Of a DNA stretch of 64,000 nucleotides, positions 56,218-64,000 are shown piece by piece. The notes under the pieces were generated by a model. The model had not been told where the DNA came from. It did no database searches and was given only the letters and a program-made list of their open reading frames with translations. A program made the position numbers and the translations under genes. The stretch is taken from positions 744,001 through 808,000 of the forward strand of contig OZ237755.1 of NCBI GenBank assembly GCA_965178125.1, written 5' to 3'. The stretch's first letter is position 1; each line of letters begins with the position of its first letter. This DNA comes from Bilabrum cf. latius. Taxonomy: Eukaryota; Bigyra: Bicosoecida; Bigyra; Bicosoecida.

Positions 56218-59200
56218 ATGGAACCAGAAGGTGGATTAAAGGCGGTACGCCGTCGGGCGATGAGTGCGAGGATTGCATAGCTAGAATAGGAGGCCATGAT
56301 TCTTGACAAAGAGTGAGAACCCAAGCAGGCAAAGCAGCTAACCTCTGTGGCTTTTGTCTCAACCACTTGCGTACGTTTCTGATAAAATATGGCGACTAGC
56401 TCATGTTCAACCCTATCTTTTTCGAAGGGAGTTTACGGAGCGCCGGCGACTGGCTGCGCTGCAGCTTGAAGTTGACATACAACGAGAGTTATTTGTAAAT
56501 GAGCAGAGGCAGCAACGCGAGTTTGGGGCCGACTTTATTGAGAGGGCGAAGACTCAACGACTGGAAGCGCTTTCAAAGAAGAAGGCCGGGCTCGGCAAGA
56601 GCAGGCCACGGCTAGGCGCTTCTAGATCAACCCCTTCATTCGCAGCTGCGGCTCCGCCGGGAGGGTTTGCAACCCGGAAAGCCTCTGCGAATATTGATAC
56701 TACTACCGTTCGCCCGGGCCGAAGTTCTGTCATGAGCGGAAAGTTCCTTGGTCTGGACGCAGCGGCAGCCCCGGACAGGCGTCGCCGCGGAGCGACCGCA
56801 CATGGTGCCAGAGGGGACCGCTCACCGGCCGGAAGCACCACTGGGGCCAAGCCTCGGCTCTCACAAACAATGGGAACCACCGGCCGCGGTGCCCCGAAGC
56901 AAGCTTGGGGCGGCGGGTCCGCCTCACCTGGGAGCGACGGCGGATTCGGAGTCACATTTGCGCAGGAGCGCAAGGGCGGGGACTCGCAGCAGAGGCGGGG
57001 CTCTGTTCCCTCTGGGCAGGAGGGCAAGGAGGAAGGGCCCGTGGAAGCTGTGTTCCTCGCTAACGTGGGCAGCAAAGACATGACCAGGCAGCTGCTGGCC
57101 TATCGGAGGCGCCGCATCAAGCTGCTCGAGGAGGAGGCCCACGTCGTCGTGAAAACCCACGACGCTCACGTGGCAGAGAGCCGGAGCATGAAAGAGGAGA
57201 TCAACAACCTCCGGATCAAGCGGGCAGCCGCCGACCGAACGTTCGTCGAACGCAGGGAAGCCCTGGACCTGATGAAGAGCAAGCTTGCGTACGCCCTAGA
57301 GCAGGCCAACGTGATAGCGAGGGAGAGGGAGCAGCTTGAGGACGAACTGCAGCGCATCCAGTCGCAGGAGGAGGCCAACGAGAAGCGGTTCCAGCACGAG
57401 CTGCGCGAAGCTGAGCTCGACGTGAAGCGAGCCAAGGTAGAGGCAGACCGCGCCCTGAAGCGGGACAGGAAGGAGAAGACCCAGAGGAAGCGAGGGGGGG
57501 TTACCGGCTAGGGAACAGCAAGCAGCTAGCATCACCAACTAACGCCCACCAAGACAGTTGGCAAGCGGGCTGGCGGCATGACAGCCCGCAGCAGTGGGCC
57601 TGCCACGGCCCGCTCCACCAAGTCATAGACTAAACGACCACCCCACGGCGGGGTCGCAGAGTCGAGCTCGGTGCTGGCCAAGAGCGTGCAGTTGGGATCC
57701 TTGTCCATCACAGAGGAGCAGAGACTGACTGCCGAGCTAGACGATGCTAGGCAAGAGTGCATCTAGGCGGAGCAAGACATCGTCCTGCTGCGGGACCAGA
57801 TGCTGGATGCAGTGGACTGCTTCAGGGTGGTCATTTCTGCAAGCGATTCCCAGTGGCAGGAGTGGCAGCAAGACAAGGCGGAGGATGATGCTAGGAGCGC
57901 GGGAGAGCGGTCCATGGCAGGGATGGGGCTGCTGGAAGATGACGAAGAGCAGGACGGCAGCGGGTGGCATGCGGTTCAGGAAGCTGGCGTCGCTGCGGAC
58001 ACTGCAGAGCCCTCACCACCCCCAGGTGACCAGCTAGCCGACCGCGCGATGACCCCGCTGGGTCCGGGTAACCCTGCGCTCGAAGGGGTGGAGGAAGTGG
58101 AGGGTGCAGTTGACGTGCTGATGGGCGCGGCAGACCACGGCGACACGCTGGTGGAGGACGGGGGTGACGGTCTCAAGCAGATCTCCAAGGCGATGGAGCT
58201 TCGGCTGCAGCGGTTTCTGGCGGCGGAAGACGAGAATTTCCGACAGATCCGCCGGGTGCAGGAAGTGGACGAGGAGACGGCCCAGCTGGAGGACTAGCTC
58301 GTCGCGGCGGAACGACAGGTCAAGCGCATGAGGAGGCAGCTCGCCAGGGAGCAAGCAGGGAGGGTGGAATCGCTGATCGGGCAGCAGACGACTCTCATCA
58401 ACATCGACGAGGAGCTCAGTCTTCTGGACATCGAGCAGGAGGAGGCCAGCAAAGCCCTCAGGGACCTGTACCGGATGGTCCGGCGTCTGTTCTTTGCGAG
58501 CGGGTGCCACAGGCACGGCATCATTGGCTCCGTGTACGCATCGAAAGAGGCAATCATCATCGGCAGGCGCGCTAGCGTCCAGCGTGCAATCGAGGAAAAG
58601 CAGGAGGCGGAGCGCAGGCAGCAGCAGGAAGAGGAGGAATCCAAGGCGCGTGAGGCTGCCAGGCAGCAGAGGGTGGCAGCGGCGAAGGCTCGCAACGCCA
58701 AGATGGGGTCCACGAAGGACCTGCCTGACGCCCCGGATTACGGCGCGGATCTCGTGGCGACGCAGGGCGAGGATGAAGATGATGAGGAAGACCATGCCAA
58801 CGAGGGATCGCAAAAGAAAGATGAACTGGAGGTTGCAAATGCGCCCGACGATGGGCCATTGGGCGACACGGAGCGGCCCGCGGGCTTTGCGTCGCCTTCG
58901 ATTTCGACTAACGCAGACGCAGACTCGAGCATGATGGAGCTGCGCAACGCCGACGGACTTCCATTGCGAGGCCACGTGCTAATCTCTGCGCTTATTGCAA
59001 CATCATCCAGCGCCGGTGTTGGAGGGTTGGGCGGGCTCGCCCTCGCGCCACCCACGTCGGCATCACCCGCCAGGGCCGGCCGCCGCTCCGGTTTCGGAGG
59101 GTCCCCTGCCGCAGCGGATCGCGATGGAAAGCCAGGGAGCCACGAGGCGCTCGTTCCCCAGAACCGTGGCCTCACCAGTGCAGCTGCGCACGTGGCTAGG

Positions 59201-62200
59201 CGCATGCTGGAGCAAGGGGTCGCGCTTGATAGCGCGGTTCAGTACCTCGGAGCGATTGAAGACAGGATCGCGGGACTCTGCGGAATTGCCATTGACCAGG
59301 TGCTGCCTCAAGCAGAGCATGCACTCGTCAGAGTAGGCATGGGTGGATCCTTCGGGCTAGCCGAGCTGGAGGACAGCTCGCCTGTGCCCCGCAGGAGGAC
59401 TGAATTGCAGCCCCTCAACTAGTAGCCACCCACCAGCGCTCGGTCGGCCGGACGCCAGCGCTCACACGGCTCAATGCCTGGGACTGGGCGCTCCGCCGGC
59501 AGGGAACCGCGGCCAGGGTCAACGCCGCTGCCTGCCAGCGGAGGTGCCCGCGCACCCATTGCCTCGCTCGGGCACAGCGCCTCGCTGGTGTCCGTGGGCG
59601 CACCCTCTGTGGACGAGGTCGGCGAGAGTTTTGAGGACCTCGCGAGTCACTTGCACGCCCAGAGCGGCTCCATGCGCGGGCTTGTGGAGGGACATCCCCT
59701 TGAGGACGACGACGAGGCCTTGGTGGCGCAGCAGCAGGCCTCCGACAGGCTTGGCGACAGGCTGGTCGCCGCGGCGGAGGCGTCGCTGGGCCGTCTCGAG
59801 ACCAAGGCGGCAGAAAATGCCAAGCAATAGGCAAGTGCCGCCAAGAAACGCCGCGAGAAACAGCAGGGAATGGGCAAGGGAAGCAACGACTACAGTGGTC
59901 TCCGGGCAAGTGATAGCACGAGACAGAAAGACTCCGGCTTGAGTGCGCGAACCAAGGGTCGTCGGCGCCGATCCAGCATCCCAATCATTCCAGATGTGGC
60001 CCCGCTCGCTACCCCGCCCTTGTCTGGCGATCAGCTGACGCACTACTACAACGTCAACCCACCCGCCGCCCCGGGCCAGCGCGCCCGGACGCAGAAAGAA
60101 AAGGACGAGGCTCTACTCCGCAAGCTCAGCAGGGCGGCGGGCGGCTCCCACTCGCCCAGGGATCGGGCTCACAGTGCGGCGCGGCGGGCTCAGCGGCCGC
60201 CAAGCAGAGATAGCCAGGATTCGAGACCAGCGAGCAGCGGCAGTCATGCGGCACTGACTACCTCGCACGTGCGCCGCGAAAGCAAGCTGCGCGTGGCCTC
60301 AAAGAGCAGCATGGACGGGTCTGCTGGCGGGCCCAAGACCACCAGCGCAGCACTCGCAGGAGATGGTGGCTTCTTCCGCGGCCACGAACGCGGTGGGTCT
60401 TCGTCATCCTCCTACCTGCATGACTTCGAGCACGACCTCTCGATATCCGAGGAGCAGAAGGAGCGGCTCAGGAAGGCAGCCCGGGCCAGCGAGCGGCGCA
60501 GCAGTGCCACCCGGGGCAGCATCGCGCCGTTTGCGTTCCGAAGGGCCTCTGTTGACAAAGTCATGGGGGCAGAGGCGGCTGCTGCTGCAGCCGCTGCCGC
60601 GGGCAGCAGGCGGGGCGACTCAGATAGCGACAACGATGACGCGCACGCAGCCAGGGGGCGCCGTGGGCGACGGTCAAGCGCGGTCCTCCACACGGACATC
60701 GTGGACGTGGGTGCCGGCAACAACGGGGAGGAATCGCCGCGGAACATGGACGATGAGGAGCTCGACGAGCTGGGAGACAGCAGGGAGGCGTCTGGCGATG
60801 CGCCTGTGTTGAACCCCCCCGCTCCGCCTCGCAGGCACAGTCCGCTGTCGTTGCTCCGGTCCCCATCCATGCGTGCCCTGGCCACTGGTGGCGGAGTTAC
60901 CCCGCTCAGCTCGCCCGTGCGACGCTCTGCATCGCCAGCGATGAGGATGCAGCAGCTGTCTCCGGGCAGGCGGGACGTCGGGCAGTCCAGCCTTCGGGAT
61001 GGCGGGTCGTCGTCCAGAGATCGAATCGATTCGCACTCTTCGGCCGCGGCAGACAGCGCGGCAAGCGGTCGCATCGGTCTGGACCAGGAGGAGTGGGACA
61101 TGGTGCAGCAAGCCATGGCTGCCGGGTCGATTGAGACGGGGGCGCCACGCAAGACGCTGTCGCCGCTGCAGGCTGACCCGCAGCTGCACCAGCGGGTCAT
61201 GCAAGACAAGCCGCTCTCTCCATCATCAAGGGACAGGGACTTGGACCGCGGGGGCCCGGAGCCCAACCTCGGTGCCCGCCGGTTCGTGCGTGAGCGCAGA
61301 GCAAACAGCCTGGTTGGTCTGCAGAACGCATTGGGGAGGGACTTTGATGACGACGATGATGACGATGACGATGAGCAGCAGTCGCACCACCAACAGCAGC
61401 AGCATCAGGGAAGCTCCCGCCAGCCAAGTCCCCAGCTCGGGCCGATGCGCGACCAGGACGGGCAGGTGCCCAGCACCCCGATGGCAGGAGGGCACTTTGA
61501 CCAGATCGACGGCAGCGACGACGGGCACGTGGACTACCACATGCTGACCTCGACAGGCATACCGAACGCCGGGAGGCTGAGGCACAAGCCTGGAGCTCAG
61601 GCAACGGCCGCGGTGGAGCCAATGGTACGCGGTCCAGGCGCTGAGCGAGGCATAGAAGCTGCTGCGTCTGCGATTGCGGGTAGTGTGGCTGGGAGCCGGC
61701 GCTTCTCGCCCGTGAGCGGCTCGGCCATGACAGTCGTGATTCCTCGGGCCAGGATCGAAGGGGGTCGCGCAGGCGGCATCACGGTTGACACCGGGTCGTA
61801 CCCGACGAAACGCGGCAAAGGCAAGCGAAAGAAGAAGAAAGGCAAGAAGAAGGGCGGCAAAAAGACCAGCAATGCAGTAGGGACGGACCAGGCGGCATCT
61901 GCTGGGGCCAGGGCTTCAGGGACTCGGCGGCAGGAGTTCGTCGGGGAGCTGCACATTGCCGTGCGAGATGAAGGCATGCCCGGCGACGAAGCCACAGGTG
62001 TGCCTGTGACGCACCTACCGGTGGGCCGCGCGCATCGACTGCACCCGTACATGCCAACTGGAAGCAAAGCGCAGCCAGCAGCCATCGCCCTTCACACCCA
62101 CATCGCAAGCAAGTATCCTTAGGATGCGATGTACACACCGGCGGGCGCAGCTGCTGGGGGCATGCATTCGGGTGCCTCGGCCCACGCAGAGAACAATGCG

Positions 62201-62917
62201 CCTCTGGGATACGAAACGTGGGAATCAAGGGGTTCTCGCGCCGCCGCAGCTGCCAAAAAGCACGGTGGGGGTGCCGGCCTCGAGGCTGCTTTCATACCCG
62301 ACGAGGTGGGGGGAGTGGGTGAGCAGCCAAGCATGGCAAGCAGTGCGGACAGCGGTACACCCACAGCCATGGGAGGGGTCGGGCCCGGCGTGGGTGGGAT
62401 CATGGATGGTGCTGCCGCGCTGGAGGGGCGAGGGACGGTGCACGCCGCGAGAGCAGCAGCACGGGCGGCCCAGTCGCAGGGCACTGGCGATGCAGCAGCG
62501 GTGGCTGCCGCAGCCGCCACAGCCGCCATCACAAGCGGCCAGCCGGACACGGCTAGGAGGGAAGGCAGCGCGGGCGGGCCAGGCACCGGCCGGGGGCAGG
62601 CGTCCATGAGCAGCAGCAGGAGCATGGGCAGGGGCAGGGATGCCGATGCACCGCACTCGTCATACACCCAAGACGACACGACGCTGGGCGGGGTGCAGCA
62701 GGGGCAGGAGCAGGACAGGTACGAGAGGCGGGTGGCGGCTGTCGCGCGGCAGAACAGGCCCGTGGCAGTCGCGGCTCTGCGAGAGGAGCTATCGATGCGG
62801 GCTCGGCTGGCTGCCGACCGAAGTGGGACGGGCGGGAGCTCCCGGTCGGGCGTGAGGGGCGCTGGTGGAGCGGTCTTGAGCCCACTAGCTGCAAGGTCTG
62901 CGGCAGGGCTCGGCTAA
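56218..62917 (+). CDS. Giant coiled-coil/disordered protein, 2,194 aa, one intron, ends in TAA
   Basis: Exon 1 (56218-56312) encodes MEPEGGLKAVRRRAMSARIA and a short heptad helix with two TAGs (56278, 56287). A 115-nt intron (56313-56427) joins it in phase 2 to EFTERRRLAALQLEVDIQRE. One frame then runs to TAA 62915-62917 with nine more TAGs (57509, 57527, 57626, 57764, 58295, 59420, 59423, 59828, 62120). Strong coiled coils lie at about residues 30-90, 245-400, 470-530 and 640-800 (e.g. QECI-Q-AEQDIVLLRDQML, with TAG as Q). The rest is Ser/Gly/Ala/Arg-rich, with a poly-Asp run near 61348-61377 and a Lys-rich patch GKGKRKKKKGKKKGGKK. The family is not recognised; cytoskeletal or ciliary scaffold is a guess. 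A backup TGA lies seven codons after the TAA. It starts 144 bp after the SNF2 gene. Confidence 0.78.
56313..56427 (+). other. Intron of giant coiled-coil gene, 115 nt
   Basis: Donor GTGAGA, acceptor TATCTTTTTCGAAG, phase 2, not a multiple of 3. The main exon has no in-frame ATG near its start. Splicing supplies one and gives a seamless helix across the junction. Confidence 0.72.
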
Positions 62918-62999
62918 TGGCAGGGTGCATCGCACTGAAATGCGTCGAACCATGGCGTCATCAATATCTTGTTCTCATTCGTTCACCACAGTCTTCGGA

Positions 63000-64000
63000 A
63001 TGTATTTCAATAGTATTTGTTGCTTTGTATGTCTGGTGGCATCGCGGGGTTCGTTTGCCGCTACGTGCAATGCCTCCACTGTGGTCAGACTGCTATCCCA
63101 AGGAAAAGTTCTAAGCTCTGAACTTGTTGAGGCTTCCTCGCAAGCCATGAAAGCTGGGATAAGCACGCAATATGAAAACGCGACCCTTGCGGTCGCGCAG
63201 CAGTTCATGTCGCAGTACATTGAGAGAGATCTGCTGCACGGAAACTCGTCAGGATTCGTAGCTTCTATCCTGGGTTGGGATGTGTACCACGAGAAAGAAA
63301 CGCCCGAAAAGGCATATTCCGATGCGCAGGATCAGCTATGCGTTGAAGCTGCTCAGGTAGTCACGCAGCTGTAGCTTGCCATCGAAGCCATCGAGCAGGT
63401 GGTGAAGCCTGGGGCCCCAAGGCGCCCGGTTGCCCCAAACAGTGCCCCCCTAGCTGTCTCTGCAGGATGGGACGCATCCTCTGGCTTGCTGCGAGCAACT
63501 TCGGCAGCAGATGCGGGCAGAGTTGTGTATCCATCCAGCTACTGCTACGCACTTTGCCCCGTCCCGTTCCCGCCAGCAGATCTGCAAGGGGTGCGATCCA
63601 TCACTGGCGCGCACACAATGTCATACCAGGGCGTGCACTTGAGTGACACCCTGCTTCCTGCAGAGGGGGTGGTCAACACCACCGAAATCGGTGCTCTCGC
63701 AGAGCGAGCGCGGGACGCGCAACAGCGCAACGGGCTGCGCGTCCACATGTTTCTGGACCAAAGAGCCATCCCCAGCTGGGCCGAGGCAGCGTATCCGGGC
63801 ATCACGAACTACACGAACCACGACATTGCGTTTCAGATGGACCATCCTGCAGCTAAGACGCTATGGTAGTCGGTACTGAGCCGCCTGATGCCAGCACTGC
63901 AGCAGGCCCTACGTCCGGGCACGTCGCAGCCCCTAGGTGAAGGTCGAAGCCCAGCTGCTGCTGCTGCCGACGACTACATGCCTCTGAGCTACATGGTGTG
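63000..64000 (+). CDS. 5' part of a secreted hydrolase-like protein (runs off the window)
   Basis: ATG 63000 gives a strong signal peptide (MYFNSICCFVCLVASRGSFA); in-frame ATGs at 62940 and 62952 would add a polar extension. The frame stays open to the window end with TAGs at 63372 and 63867. N-glycosylation sites (NATL, GNSS, VNTT, TNYT) fit a secreted protein. The segment from about residue 200 resembles the catalytic-barrel start of glycoside hydrolases acting on beta-galactosides (QRNGLRVHMFLDQRAIPSWA, then YPG...HDIAFQMDHPAAKTLW). There a TAG directly follows KTLW, but no catalytic Glu is in view, so the family is uncertain. It starts 83 bp after the preceding TAA. Confidence 0.6.

Noticed and set aside
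1-64000. Genes as a field of pseudogenes with nonsense mutations
   Set aside because: Decay would give TAA, TGA and frameshifts as well as TAG. Only TAG occurs, and catalytic residues are intact.
1-64000. UAG as leucine, or programmed read-through or selenocysteine/pyrrolysine insertion
   Set aside because: Four family-conserved sites require Gln, and TAG lies in Gln-rich tracts. There are over a hundred sites in most genes, far too many for programmed recoding. No recoding stem-loops are evident.
1-64000. Ciliate (Blepharisma) origin
   Set aside because: The code matches table 15, but GC-rich sequence and 78-115-nt introns do not fit that ciliate's AT-rich genome and ~15-nt introns.
1-64000. 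Bacterial or organellar DNA
   Set aside because: Spliceosomal introns, SAC1, CLPTM1, SNF2, a LINE and a class II nuclear-type tRNA-Ser show a nuclear eukaryotic genome.

Overview
The window is nuclear DNA of a unicellular eukaryote. It is GC-rich by eye, gene-dense, and has few, short introns (78-115 nt, GT-AG, donors of the form GTRRG) and very large proteins. Standard-code translation shatters almost every gene at in-frame TAG codons. Reading TAG as glutamine restores 16 long genes that run to a TGA (once a TAA). I count about 118 in-frame TAGs and no internal TAA or TGA in roughly 20,000 codons. At four sites the TAG sits where a protein family has a near-invariant glutamine: P-Q-G and Q-x-G-F-R of a non-LTR reverse transcriptase, the R-x-G-Q end of SNF2 helicase motif VI, and Q-F-R-P-A-V-Y of a NUDT14-type Nudix hydrolase. 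I therefore annotate with UAG=Gln and UGA (rarely UAA) as stop, equivalent to NCBI table 15. GC content and intron size make the ciliate Blepharisma an unlikely source. The lineage is not identifiable from this window.

Layout. 90-3797(+): four-finger C2H2 protein. 4120-6423(+): R3H-like protein. 7059-7370(+): possible small coiled-coil protein. 8078-10534(-): SAC1-type phosphoinositide phosphatase. 10804-14100(+): flavin amine oxidase carrying an (Ala-Gly)89 tract. 14291-22018(+): giant FN3-TKL protein kinase. 22101-22420: ten 32-bp tandem repeats. 22476-25559(-): CLPTM1. 25730-27142(-): tail-anchored Nudix hydrolase. 27228-27308(-): tRNA-Ser(CGA). 27928-29296(-): two-exon membrane protein. 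29615-31201(-): GH28 polygalacturonase-like enzyme. 31451-33100(-): histidine-biosynthesis HisIE fusion. 33322-41430(+): 2,702-residue orphan. 41571-44694(+): secreted protein. 44821-45981(-): three-exon PhyH-family dioxygenase. 46058-50290(-): 5'-truncated LINE with an intact reverse-transcriptase ORF. 50269-56073(+): SNF2-like ATPase. 56218-62917(+): 2,194-residue coiled-coil protein. 63000-64000(+): start of a secreted, hydrolase-like protein.

The genes form no operon or pathway cluster. They are ordinary eukaryotic functions: lipid signalling, polyamine or lysine-amine oxidation, histidine synthesis, cell-wall polysaccharide hydrolysis, chromatin and transcription. Spacing is tight, often 100-300 bp, with several head-to-head pairs that probably share promoters. 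The remarkable element is the genetic code, which the resident retrotransposon shares with its host.
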